Assembly: GCA_965267435.1 (NCBI GenBank)
Contig: OZ253960.1
Span: 6,634,001 to 6,698,000, forward strand
DNA from: JAWPMT01 sp965267435
Lineage (GTDB): Bacteria; Bacteroidota; Bacteroidia; Cytophagales; Cyclobacteriaceae
DNA length: 64,000 bases
Direction: 5' to 3'
Shown: positions 51,292 to 60,301 of the stretch, piece after piece
How positions within the stretch are numbered: position 1 is the stretch's first letter
Layout of the letters: every line of letters starts with the position of its first letter
Program-made: the position numbers and the translations under genes
Notes under the pieces: generated by a model
Databases searched by the model: none
What the model was told of the DNA's origin: nothing
Seen by the model: the letters and a program-made list of their open reading frames with translations, nothing else

Positions 51292-52416
51292 TCAGGATTC
51301 GGCGATCTCTGCGTTTCCTTTGGTCTTGAAGATGATCCCCTTTTGCATGTATCGAACAAAGGGCTTGAAGAGGACAATGCCGAGCAGAATGACCGCCATC
51401 ACAAATGGGAAAGCGGGTGCTGCGCTCACACTTTTTGAAAAGGTGCTCAGGCCAAGAATCATGATCGTGGAAAATGGTAGACTCATAGCAAGCATATTCA
51501 TCGCATAGTCCAGGTCGAAAGTTCGTTCTGATATCGATTGGCGGTTCGCTTCCATCGAGGCAATCGCGGACATATGTGCATAAGGCCAGAAACTGAAACT
51601 GCTCTGTGGGAACAGGATGACGAGCATGATCATCGCCGGATCGGTCACTCCAAAGATGGTAATGACGGCGCCACTGAAGGCGAAAGCAAGGGCGGACTTG
51701 AGCAAGAGCATCGACGTGATGGTCTTGATCTGACTCCATTTGAACTTTACGGAGATGCCTATGAAGAGCAGAATGAGGGGAGTCATGATGATACTGAGGC
51801 GATCAACGCTCATTTGCAGAAACGATGGGAAGCTTTGATAGTTGATGCCGAGCAGGAGCAGCGCCAGTCCCAGAAAGATGGCGAAGTTGACAGGCTCCTT
51901 GATCATGGCACTGAGGAGATCTTTGATCTTATCGGTGTTGTTGCCCGCCTCCACTTTTTGCACGTGATAGTACCACTTCATCGCGACGAGGTACAGGATG
52001 ATGAGTACAAATACTTTGTTGCCAATATCGGCCAGTGCTGCATTGGCGAGGGTGGTCTCACCGAAGTACTCAAGGAGAAAGGGGAAGCACGAAAGGCCAG
52101 GTGCGAGGGAGGGTATCAGCATTTTGAAAGTGCGAAATGCCGGCGTGTCTTTTTGGATCTTCAGGGCGGGGGTGAAGAGGTCTGCCAGGGTGAAGATGAG
52201 CAAGTTGAATCCCAGAGCGAGGACCGGTATGAGGATCATCTGCATCTGGAAATTGATCTTCTGGATAGACAGGAAGATCATGGCGGGTAATGCGACACTC
52301 AGGATGATCTCCTTGATGCCGGCCCGGTTGTCTTTCGTGGCCACACGCTTTTGCAGGAGGTATCCCACAAGGATCAGAAGGAGGAGGGAAATGGTCTTGC
52401 TGACCGCGCTGTTCAT
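51292..52416 (-). CDS. AEC-family (auxin efflux carrier-like) transporter
   Basis: 374 aa from the ATG at 52416 (MNSAVSKTISLLLLILVGYLLQKR). About ten transmembrane helices in two halves, with LPAMIFLSIQKI and the conserved NKVFVLIILYLVA region of the AEC/membrane-transport-protein family. Members export or import small organic anions. The C-terminus is a short cytosolic tail. Same strand as the aminotransferase upstream. Confidence 0.85.
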   Translation of the reverse strand: MNSAVSKTISLLLLILVGYLLQKRVATKDNRAGIKEIILSVALPAMIFLSIQKINFQMQMILIPVLALGFNLLIFTLADLFTPALKIQKDTPAFRTFKMLIPSLAPGLSCFPFLLEYFGETTLANAALADIGNKVFVLIILYLVAMKWYYHVQKVEAGNNTDKIKDLLSAMIKEPVNFAIFLGLALLLLGINYQSFPSFLQMSVDRLSIIMTPLILLFIGISVKFKWSQIKTITSMLLLKSALAFAFSGAVITIFGVTDPAMIMLVILFPQSSFSFWPYAHMSAIASMEANRQSISERTFDLDYAMNMLAMSLPFSTIMILGLSTFSKSVSAAPAFPFVMAVILLGIVLFKPFVRYMQKGIIFKTKGNAEIAES

Positions 52417-52501
52417 CTCGAGAAGTGATTTGGGAAGATGTGGTAAAAAAGACTGGGGGCCGACCATTGACGACCTCCCAATCCACTATGAATGAAGAAA
52501 G

Positions 52502-53683
52502 TCAGGCTATGACTTGCTTCAAGGTTTTTGTAAATAGTTTGACTTCATCCATGGTGCCCATACTGACGCGACCCCATGGCTTACCATCGATCTCGAAGAG
52601 TCGGACGCCGACTCCTTTTTCGTACATGCCCTTCATATAAGCCTCACCGTCGATCGCCAGTGGAAACAAAATGAAACTGGTAGCTGAGGGTATGTAGTCG
52701 ATGCCCATCGCCTCAAACTCGGTGTACACATAATCCTTGGCCTCCAGGTTCTTCTCATGGCACATCGCCAGATATGCCTTGTCGGTCATGCTGGCCATCG
52801 CCGCTTTGAGCGAGGTGAGCGCCAGGTTGTAGGAGGAGCGTAGCACATTGTTGATGGCTTCGATGCGCTCTTCCTTGGCGACGACGTAGCCGATTCTCAA
52901 ACCTGCCATGCCGTGAATTTTAGAGAACGTCCTCGAGAGGATGACATCTTTTCCTTCACTGACCAAACTGACCATGCTTTTCTGTTCGCTGGCAGGCATG
53001 AACTCGAGGTAGGCCTCATCGACGAAAACCGGTGCTTTTTCAGATGCCTTCGAGCAAAACTCCCGCAGTTGGGTACCGTCTGTCGGTGCCCCGGTTGGGT
53101 TGTTGGGATTGCAGACGTAGATCAAGCGGGTGTCCGCATCGATCGCTGCGTACATGGCGTCCAGGTCATGTGACCAGTCTGGTTTGGAGGTGATGTTCTT
53201 CCACTGGGCGCCCACTCGCTGGGCAGACCTGACGACCGACATGTAGGCAGGATCTGCCGAGATGACATTGCCTTTGCCATCCATAAATGACATCACGGCG
53301 ATCTTCTCCAGAAGGTCCGTGGATCCCGGTCCCAGTATGACCTGTTCTGGCTTTACGCCCTCCTTTTCGGCAATGAGGGCCATGAGTTCCATGACCTCTT
53401 TGTGCGCATACAAATTGCCCTTTCCGGCGTATTGGATGATCGCGTCTTTGGCGAGGGTGGAGGGCCCAAACTTGTTCTCATTGGCGTTGAGTTTGGCTTT
53501 GAGCGGGTAGTCGCTGTATGGAAAGGGTCGTACGAGGGCCCTTGGCGTATTGTACCAAAAGGGTTCTTTGCCAAGCCTCGGCGTGGCCACTGCTCCCCAG
53601 GGGAGGGCAGCGCCGAATGTGGCGCCGCCAGCCGCGAGGGCTGCTTTCTTTAGCAGTGTTCTTCTATTGATGGGATGGTTCAT
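52502..53683 (-). CDS. Tat-exported histidinol-phosphate-aminotransferase-like enzyme
   Basis: 393 aa. A Tat signal with the twin-arginine motif NRRTLLKKAALAAGGATFGAAL precedes a fold-type I PLP aminotransferase: LNANENKFGPS, the substrate-binding VYVCNPNNPTGAP-like IYVCNPNNPTGAP, VFVDEAYLEF, and the PLP lysine in SRTFSKIHGMAGLRIGY. The sequence class is HisC-like, yet export would place it outside the cytosol, so histidine synthesis is unlikely. Export with a PLP cofactor folded inside fits the Tat route. Confidence 0.88.
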   Translation of the reverse strand: MNHPINRRTLLKKAALAAGGATFGAALPWGAVATPRLGKEPFWYNTPRALVRPFPYSDYPLKAKLNANENKFGPSTLAKDAIIQYAGKGNLYAHKEVMELMALIAEKEGVKPEQVILGPGSTDLLEKIAVMSFMDGKGNVISADPAYMSVVRSAQRVGAQWKNITSKPDWSHDLDAMYAAIDADTRLIYVCNPNNPTGAPTDGTQLREFCSKASEKAPVFVDEAYLEFMPASEQKSMVSLVSEGKDVILSRTFSKIHGMAGLRIGYVVAKEERIEAINNVLRSSYNLALTSLKAAMASMTDKAYLAMCHEKNLEAKDYVYTEFEAMGIDYIPSATSFILFPLAIDGEAYMKGMYEKGVGVRLFEIDGKPWGRVSMGTMDEVKLFTKTLKQVIA

Positions 53684-53710
53684 AGGAATTCGTATTTGTG
53701 TTCCAGTGGT

Positions 53711-54223
53711 TTAGTTGGAGTCCACGGGATCTGCATTCATTCCTATGTCACCTTGCGCTCTGATGCTGCCAAGCGTATTGTCCGCGTACACGACCACGTG
53801 GGCGTCCAGTTCGGATAGCCCGTCGTAGAAGTCCACATCGTCGATGACGAAGTATTTGCTTGTAGAGAACTCCCCGAAGTCGTACCCCTCACCTGTATTG
53901 GCAACGGTGTAAAGGTCCATGATTGTACTTGTGGAGCTATCCGTCGGCCCACCGACGATGGCCGTCGGCATTTCCTCATCACCCACTTTGTATAGGGACA
54001 ATTGTACCAACGTCTTGCCGTCGATCGCTCGCCAGAAGACTACTCTGCCGTTGAGTGAGTCTCCGGCCATTTCTCCCAACGTATAGGCCTGGAAGTCCGT
54101 CAATGTGCCTGCGCCTATCTCGGTAGTAAGCAGCGGGTCAAAACTCTCTTGTTCGCAGGAGCTAAGTGTAATGGACAGTATTGCGATGAGAGCGACTAGT
54201 ATTTTGCTGTTAGCAGTTTTCAT
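53711..54223 (-). CDS. CHRD-like lipoprotein
   Basis: 170 aa. Lipobox TLSSC (about Cys23). The remainder is a single beta-rich domain: LNGRVVFWRAIDGKTLVQLSLYKV, then SELDAHVVVYADNTLGSIRAQGDIG, the closing pattern of CHRD-type domains (H.H....G.I...GDIG). It lies between the TonB receptor and the aminotransferase on the same strand; possibly one operon. Confidence 0.75.
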   Translation of the reverse strand: MKTANSKILVALIAILSITLSSCEQESFDPLLTTEIGAGTLTDFQAYTLGEMAGDSLNGRVVFWRAIDGKTLVQLSLYKVGDEEMPTAIVGGPTDSSTSTIMDLYTVANTGEGYDFGEFSTSKYFVIDDVDFYDGLSELDAHVVVYADNTLGSIRAQGDIGMNADPVDSN

Positions 54224-54243
54224 ATTTGTAATGAATCAGTGTC

Positions 54244-57200
54244 TTAAAATGAAAAGCCCATTCTTGCGAAGTAGTAGGCACCACCAGAACCTTGCTGATA
54301 GTTGGAGTACAGACCAAAGTCCCTGTTTTCATACCTGATCACATCGGGCAGATTGTTGAAGACGTTGCTACCTCCAGCAGTGAGCGATAGGTTAGGCGTG
54401 AGCTGATAGGATATACCCAGGTCGACAACGACCTCAGCGCCGTACGTTTGGTCGGCATATTCGATGATCGGATTGCCCTCTGCGTCCAGGAGGTTGGGGA
54501 TGGTCTCCGTGTAGATGTTGTAATCGGCGTCGATGTCCTTGATGTTACTCAAGTCATTTTGCCTTGTGGTGACCTCACCGAAGTAACCAGGGCGCACCAT
54601 GAATCCCAACTTGCCAATTTTGTAGGTGAAGGTTCCAATCAACCTCGAGCTGGGTGTTCCCGTCTCGAACTGCGCGATGCTTCCGCGCTGCACGTACTTG
54701 GCCGCCAACTCCTCGTCGGTCAGGACAGTATTCAGGTCCGGAACGGTGGCTTCCTCGAATTCATTGTCTCTGAAGGTCGCGGCAATCGTGGCTCCAAATT
54801 CACCATTACCCAGGACCGTGGAATAATTGGCGACGATCTCGAGCCCTTTGGTAGAAATCGTTCCGCCGTTGATACGAAACTGTGCCTCACCATCACCAAT
54901 GAGCGGTGCCAGGGCTGGTGCTTCGGCGGCAACGAACGGATCCGTCTGGAAGATACGATCTTCGATGGTGATCTTGTAGGCATCCACACTGAGGCTCAGT
55001 CCATCGATCAACTGGGCGGCAAAGCCGAAGCTGATATTTTCGGAGGTCTCTTCCTGTAGCGCGCCGATGCCGATCACACGGGCCTCAGAACTCCTATTAG
55101 GGTAGATCGTGGCGTCCGCGGGAATGGTATTGACGAAGTAGGTGAAGGTGTGAGAGTAGTTTAGTTCCTGCAATGAGGGGGCCCGAAAGCCTGTACTGAA
55201 CGATCCGCGGAAGGCAATGCCATCGGTGATGGAGTAGCGGGCGGCGACCTTACCTGTCAGGACGTTGCCAAAGTCACTATAGTTTTCAACCCGGGCGGCA
55301 CCCGCCACTAGTAGTGATTTCGTGATGTCCAGTTCCACGTCGAGGTAGGCACCGGTTACCGTTCGGTATTCGTTGGCCTCATTGTCTGAACTGAAACCTG
55401 TAAAGCACTGGTTGCCCTGTGAGTAGTTTTTCACGAGCGTACCGTCGCTATCCCATGGCTGCACGACCAGAGGACAGCCCTTGTCGTCCACTATAGGTGT
55501 AGAGTTGTGATTTTCAATGGGCATTCCATCGGGGCCTACCAGGAGCTCATTAGGTTGCGAGGCATAGTAAATCCCAGCGATGTCACTTGCACCATACGCT
55601 TCAGGCTGCCCCTCGCTGATGCTGTAGTTTTCCACCCGCATTTCTACGCCGGCTCCGACGTTCATTCCTTCCAGGACCTCGTCGAAAAACCGAGATACGT
55701 CCACATTGGAGGTATTCTGCCAGAAGGCATGGTTCCCCAGGTCCATCTCCACGGGCGACAGATCACCATGCGTTACATTGATCGTGTTGATCATGCCAAT
55801 ATCCATGGAGTTTTGGCCGAAGGTGTTGCTGATGTCTACCCGGTAATCACCGATCTTGCCATTCACTCCGGTGGTCACATATATGTTGGATTGGTCGGTC
55901 GTCATCTGCGGTCGGAATCCGTTGGGATACAGACCGGCGGCCCCGGCGCGACTGTTCCATGAAGGCGAGCGATAATAGCAGCTGAAGCCCTCAATGTTCT
56001 TGAAGCTGATATCACCATTGGCATAGAATTCAAAATCTGGTGTGATGTCTATACCCATATTGAAGCCCATGGTACCCATATTGACAGCCGGCATCCCCTG
56101 ATAAGAGGCGACATCGTATTGGCGAATACCCCGGGCCTCCATTAGACCGACGTTGGTCGTAAGCTCGTCGGTGGTAAAGCCATTGTAGTCACCATTTGTC
56201 TGGGCGATCAGTAGCTCGGGGTTTGTGATGATGGGATTACCCTCGGGACCGGTACGCTCGTTGTTGAGGTAGCTGCTGTTGTAGGTGCTGTACCGCGCAT
56301 AATCCAACACCGTGGCCCTCACCGTCGGCCGATCCTGTCGCAAAAGGCCCGTGATATTTAAGAAGCCTTTGGAGCCCAGGTTGAATCCATAGTTGGCATC
56401 GAATTGGTAGCTCTCCCCATCCCAACCTGTAGGGATCTCGTCCTGCAGTATCTGCTCTCCAGCAGTCAGCCCGCCGTAGTCGTTTTCGAATTTGGGCGTT
56501 GACATGTTGGGATACCCTCCAATCGTGAGGTTACCCGTCAATTTGCCAGCAGACTCCTTGAGGACGATATTCATGACACCGGCAATGGCATCTGATCCAT
56601 ACTGTGCGGCAGCGCCATCACGTAATATCTCCACTCTCTCGACAGCAGCCGAGGGGATGAAGCTCATATCCACGGCGTTGGCGTAGGTACCGGTCTGGGA
56701 CGAGTTGAGCAGAGCGGAAGTATGTCTCCGCTTGCCGTTGATCAACACGAGCATTTGATTGGGTGCCAGACCTCGCAATGTGGGTGGATCTACGTGTGAG
56801 CTTAGATCCCCGCCCTGTGACCTGACGGCATTGAACGATGGTGCGGTAGCCACCAGCAACTGCCCCAGGTCTAGCTGAGGAGAGGCTGCGGCCATTTCCT
56901 GCACGTCAATGATATCGACTGGTGCTGGCGTCTCCAGCTTTGTCCTTCCTTCCGACCGGGACCCCACCACGACAATCTCCGCCAGCTTAGCCGTGCTAGG
57001 CGCCAGCGCGAGATCAATGGTAAACTGTCCATTGACTGGTATTTCCTGGGTTTCAAAACCGATCGAAGAGAATACCAACGTCGCGTCGGTTGGAGCAGAC
57101 ACAGCATATTTCCCATCAGCGTCTGTGATGGCTCCCGTTGCCGTGCCTTTGATGAGTACGTTGACCCCGGGGAGCGTCTCCCCAGTCTGGTCTTTGATCA

Positions 57201-57300
57201 CCCCCGTGACCGTGGACTGTGCGTTGGCGTGCCAGCTTAGTGTGGTCAGCATGGCGCTCAACATTAATAGCGTAGTAAGCTTTCTCATAGGCATCTTCAT
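54244..57300 (-). CDS. TonB-dependent outer-membrane receptor
   Basis: About 1018 aa; ATGs at 57300, 57294 and 57288 all precede the signal peptide (RKLTTLLMLSAMLTTLSWHANAQ). A CarboxypepD_reg-like domain (TVTGVIKDQTGETLPGVNVLIKGT, about 30-105) is followed by the plug (SEGRTKLETPAPVDIIDVQ ... LRGLAPNQMLVLINGKRRHTSALLN) and a 22-strand barrel ending in an aromatic residue (YYFARMGFSF). No SusD partner follows, so it is more like a siderophore/vitamin-type or general receptor than a polysaccharide importer. Ligand unknown. Confidence 0.93.
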   Translation of the reverse strand: MKMPMRKLTTLLMLSAMLTTLSWHANAQSTVTGVIKDQTGETLPGVNVLIKGTATGAITDADGKYAVSAPTDATLVFSSIGFETQEIPVNGQFTIDLALAPSTAKLAEIVVVGSRSEGRTKLETPAPVDIIDVQEMAAASPQLDLGQLLVATAPSFNAVRSQGGDLSSHVDPPTLRGLAPNQMLVLINGKRRHTSALLNSSQTGTYANAVDMSFIPSAAVERVEILRDGAAAQYGSDAIAGVMNIVLKESAGKLTGNLTIGGYPNMSTPKFENDYGGLTAGEQILQDEIPTGWDGESYQFDANYGFNLGSKGFLNITGLLRQDRPTVRATVLDYARYSTYNSSYLNNERTGPEGNPIITNPELLIAQTNGDYNGFTTDELTTNVGLMEARGIRQYDVASYQGMPAVNMGTMGFNMGIDITPDFEFYANGDISFKNIEGFSCYYRSPSWNSRAGAAGLYPNGFRPQMTTDQSNIYVTTGVNGKIGDYRVDISNTFGQNSMDIGMINTINVTHGDLSPVEMDLGNHAFWQNTSNVDVSRFFDEVLEGMNVGAGVEMRVENYSISEGQPEAYGASDIAGIYYASQPNELLVGPDGMPIENHNSTPIVDDKGCPLVVQPWDSDGTLVKNYSQGNQCFTGFSSDNEANEYRTVTGAYLDVELDITKSLLVAGAARVENYSDFGNVLTGKVAARYSITDGIAFRGSFSTGFRAPSLQELNYSHTFTYFVNTIPADATIYPNRSSEARVIGIGALQEETSENISFGFAAQLIDGLSLSVDAYKITIEDRIFQTDPFVAAEAPALAPLIGDGEAQFRINGGTISTKGLEIVANYSTVLGNGEFGATIAATFRDNEFEEATVPDLNTVLTDEELAAKYVQRGSIAQFETGTPSSRLIGTFTYKIGKLGFMVRPGYFGEVTTRQNDLSNIKDIDADYNIYTETIPNLLDAEGNPIIEYADQTYGAEVVVDLGISYQLTPNLSLTAGGSNVFNNLPDVIRYENRDFGLYSNYQQGSGGAYYFARMGFSF

Positions 57301-57688
57301 AAGTTGTGATAATTGCAACAAATGAAGATTTGGATATCATCTTATTCAATAATGAGCTATAATTATTTCACTATTTTTATTGTGGCGTGGATTTGTTTGA
57401 AAATACATTGAAAGTAGATGCAGTTATATGGAACCTATTGAGAAAGTGTCCAATTCAGGCTTATTCATGCAATATATTCATCTTTATGAATGTGATAATG
57501 ACAAATATTATAGCGATCAATGAGAATATTTCAGAATATTCACCTAATTCATTGGTGCTTTTTGCTTGTATTGAAGAAAGTCGTTCAAGTGCCGTCCTTT
57601 CTCTTTGTTCGCGGGGAAGCCTCAAAAGGCAGTGTTGAAAGAATTGCAACACATTTTACTTGATGAGCTGGGCCATTTTGGAGGCAGG
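57301..57688. other. AT-rich intergenic region
   Basis: About 390 bp with no convincing gene. It is strongly AT-rich from 57330 to 57560 and probably contains the promoter of the TonB receptor. Small open frames here lack any protein-like composition. Confidence 0.5.
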
Positions 57689-58210
57689 TTACAACTTCCG
57701 ATACATAATATGCGCATCCACCAACCCCAGTTGCTGGTGCTGAAATGCCTCTGGAACCGTGCCGATGATGGCAAACCCTAGCTGCGTCCAGAGCTTGACG
57801 GCCGGTTCATTCGACGCGATGACGATATTGAACTGTAGTGCCTGGTAACCCAGATCACGAGCTGCCGTCAGTGAATGCTCTCCCATGGCTCTGCCGACGC
57901 CCATGCCACGGGCTGATGACGCTACCATGTATGAGCCATTCGCAATGTGGGATCCCAAGCCAGGCTGATTGTCTTTCAGGATATAAGTGCCTACGATGGC
58001 GCCGTCGTGGAGAGCGACATATGTATGCTTGTCGGGTCCCAACCAGTAAGCCAGCATCTCCTCTCTGGAGGAATCGGGGGCGAACACATAGGTATCGCCC
58101 TTTTGGATGACTTCCGAAATGATTTGCCAGATGCTTTCTGCGTCGGAGGACTCAGCCTTCCTGATGTGCTCCCTGCCGCTCACGAGCCAACACTTTTTGC
58201 CCGACTTCAC
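57689..58210 (-). CDS. GNAT-family N-acetyltransferase
   Basis: Up to 173 aa. The acetyl-CoA fold is shown by HIRKAESSDAESIWQIISEVI, VALHDGAIVGTYILKDN, and the motif A loop SYMVASSARGMGVGRAMGEHSL, then FNIVIASNEPAVKLWTQLGFAIIGTVP. The ATG at 58210 lies 59 bp inside the end of the decarboxylase gene; a GTG at 58183 is an alternative. Either way it is translationally linked to the decarboxylase. Substrate unknown. Confidence 0.87.
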   Translation of the reverse strand: MKSGKKCWLVSGREHIRKAESSDAESIWQIISEVIQKGDTYVFAPDSSREEMLAYWLGPDKHTYVALHDGAIVGTYILKDNQPGLGSHIANGSYMVASSARGMGVGRAMGEHSLTAARDLGYQALQFNIVIASNEPAVKLWTQLGFAIIGTVPEAFQHQQLGLVDAHIMYRKL

Positions 58211-59627
58211 GAATCACATAGACGAGGTAGTCGATGTTCTTCTTCTGCAGGCGATGATTGATCAGGCATGCTCTGATGACGGGTGTACCGTTCAGCGATG
58301 TGCCAGTGATGAAAACTCTCCCATCCGCTTCCAAGGCGGGAATGATGGCCCGATTGAGTTTCGCAATGGCGGTTGCGTCGCTTGCAGCGAGGCCGCCTGT
58401 GTATTGGAAACAGGTGATGCCAAGACTGGGTCCGGAACTAAGCCTGAAGTCATCGGCTTTGTCGACGATATCCGCGAGATAGGCGGTAAGGTCCACGTCC
58501 TTTTCGATCATATCCACGAGCTGCTGCCTGCCATAAGCTTTGAAAGTCATCCAGATTTTCAGGGCCTTGGCATTGCGCGATAGTTGAAACTGATGTTCGT
58601 TGAAGTCGCGGCGGCCGTCTTCTTTCTTATCCGAGGCGAGGTAAGAGGCTTTCTTCCAGTAGGTTTTGTTGAGTTGTTCCCAATTGCGAACGAGCGTGCA
58701 ACCAGCTTCAAAAGGTTGGTACAACCACTTGTGGAAGTCTAGGGCGATGGAATCTGCCAATGCGATGCCCTTGTAGAGGGGCTTTAGCTTTCCCACTGAG
58801 GCGGCCAGAGCGCCATAAGCTCCGTCCACGTGAAACCACATACCATGTTCGCTGGCAATCGCCGCTAGCTCCTCTAGCGGGTCTACTGCCCCTGTGTTGA
58901 CCGTGCCGGCATTGCCAATGACGCAAAAGGGTCGGTACCCCAGAAGGATGTCATCTGCTATCTGCTGTCGGAGGGCGGCCACATCGATGGTGAAGTCCTC
59001 CAATACGGGTATTTGGCGGTACTGCTCCGTGCCAATGCCCAGCAGGTCTATGCTTTTGTCGACGCAATTGTGGGTCTCCGTCGATGCATAAACGGTAAAA
59101 GGTTGCTGTGCGAAGAGGCCAGTATTACCAATGCCTTCCTCACTGAAGAAGTTATTGCGCGCGACAGTCAGTGCGGTAAGATTGGCCGCACTGCCCCCAC
59201 TGACGAGCGCACCTGCTGCATCAGGGCTGTAACCAATGAACTCGGCTCCCCATTTGATCACCTGCTGCTCCATCTCGGTCATGACGGGTGCCAGGTGCCA
59301 CTTACCTACATTCTGGTTGAGGGTGACAGCAATCATCTCCGCCAGAATGGAGATTTGCGTACCTCCTGCCATCACATAAGCGTACATGTTGGGGGCCATA
59401 TTCATTGTTGCGGTATCGACGACTTTTTCCTTTACGAAGTCCAGCAGTGCTTCGGGTTCAAGGCCTTTATCAGGGATGGGTTCGTCCATCCATTCCCTGA
59501 TCTGGCCGGGAGTGACTCCGGAGAACGCCTTGGCAGACTCCATGTCGCGCTTTCGCTCGATGATGATGTCTCTTGTCTTGTCGAGCAGCTTCTCGAATGC
59601 AGGTAGTGATTGGTCGAGTGATTTCAT
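58152..59627 (-). CDS. PLP-dependent group II decarboxylase
   Basis: 491 aa of the aromatic-amino-acid/glutamate decarboxylase fold. MAPNMYAYVMAGG, GALVSGGSAANLTALTVARN (cofactor phosphate loop), ETHNCVDKSIDLLG, FHVDGAYGALAAS and the Schiff-base lysine in ALDFHKWLYQPFEAGC are all present. It is cytosolic. Its start overlaps the marR gene by four bases and its end overlaps the acetyltransferase, making a MarR-decarboxylase-GNAT operon. Substrate likely an aromatic or acidic amino acid, not resolved. Confidence 0.9.
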   Translation of the reverse strand: MKSLDQSLPAFEKLLDKTRDIIIERKRDMESAKAFSGVTPGQIREWMDEPIPDKGLEPEALLDFVKEKVVDTATMNMAPNMYAYVMAGGTQISILAEMIAVTLNQNVGKWHLAPVMTEMEQQVIKWGAEFIGYSPDAAGALVSGGSAANLTALTVARNNFFSEEGIGNTGLFAQQPFTVYASTETHNCVDKSIDLLGIGTEQYRQIPVLEDFTIDVAALRQQIADDILLGYRPFCVIGNAGTVNTGAVDPLEELAAIASEHGMWFHVDGAYGALAASVGKLKPLYKGIALADSIALDFHKWLYQPFEAGCTLVRNWEQLNKTYWKKASYLASDKKEDGRRDFNEHQFQLSRNAKALKIWMTFKAYGRQQLVDMIEKDVDLTAYLADIVDKADDFRLSSGPSLGITCFQYTGGLAASDATAIAKLNRAIIPALEADGRVFITGTSLNGTPVIRACLINHRLQKKNIDYLVYVIREVGQKVLARERQGAHQEG

Positions 59628-60115
59628 GGTTGTTGTGTGATTTTGAGTCGTTGCAGTGTTCGTTCCTTAAAGCTCTTTTCGGCGATGGCGTCCTCCAGTT
59701 CATCCAGCGCGGAGAGTATCTCCTGGGCCGAGTCCATTTCGGCGACCCCCTCAATGCCCGCCTTCCAGACTTCTTCAAAGAACGGAAGATCTTCCAGCGC
59801 CTTTTTCGTGAGTGAGACCAATTGCTTGCGTCCATCTTGCTCGCATCGATCGGCCTGCAGAAACCCCTTTTTCGTCATTTTCTCAATGATGGATATAATA
59901 GAGGGGTGGGACAGTTGTAAGCGACTGGATATCTCCGTCACTGATAAGCGCTCATATTGTTGGAGTAGCTTGAAGATCATGTACCAATTGGGTTCGATAT
60001 CAAGCTCCAGGGATTTGTACATTTCCCTGCCACTGTGGATCATACGGTCACTAAGCCGCTTGAGTCGGGTGGCCAGTGATAGGTGTCCAAGTTCTCGAAG
60101 AAAGTCGTCCGTCAT
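59624..60115 (-). CDS. MarR-family transcriptional regulator
   Basis: 163 aa. The winged helix is WYMIFKLLQQYERLSVTEISSRLQLSHPSIISIIEKMTKKGFLQADRCEQDGRKQLVSLTKKA, a clear MarR DNA-binding domain including the wing DGRKQ. C-terminal helices serve dimerisation. First gene of the operon with the PLP decarboxylase (ATGA overlap), and two palindromes lie in its promoter, so autoregulation is likely. Confidence 0.92.
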   Translation of the reverse strand: MTDDFLRELGHLSLATRLKRLSDRMIHSGREMYKSLELDIEPNWYMIFKLLQQYERLSVTEISSRLQLSHPSIISIIEKMTKKGFLQADRCEQDGRKQLVSLTKKALEDLPFFEEVWKAGIEGVAEMDSAQEILSALDELEDAIAEKSFKERTLQRLKITQQP

Positions 60116-60122
60116 GTATTTA

Positions 60123-60164
60123 TGTAGTTCACTACATAGTTACGGAGAAATGTAGTTAACTACA
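60123..60164 (-). promoter_or_regulatory. paired MarR operators
   Basis: TGTAGTTAACTACA (60151-60164) is a perfect 14-bp palindrome, and TGTAGTTCACTACA (60123-60136) is the same with one base changed. Their starts are 28 bp apart and the nearer one is 7 bp from the marR ATG. This is the usual geometry for a MarR repressor controlling its own operon. Confidence 0.8.
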
Positions 60165-60301
60165 AGAATTCCCCCTTACATTTTTTGCCCGAAACAGACA
60201 TCGGTTTCAAAGGCCAATGGTAATTGCTTCATTTCGGGGGAGAGCGGGCTGATTATTAGGGTGATCGCTTATATTGAAAATACAACCTAACCCTAACTAT
60301 T

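Noticed and set aside
51152..51739. A 195-aa minus-strand frame over the end of the AEC transporter
   Set aside because: It is out of frame with a clear ten-helix transporter, and its composition (many Arg, His, Cys) is typical of a shadow frame.
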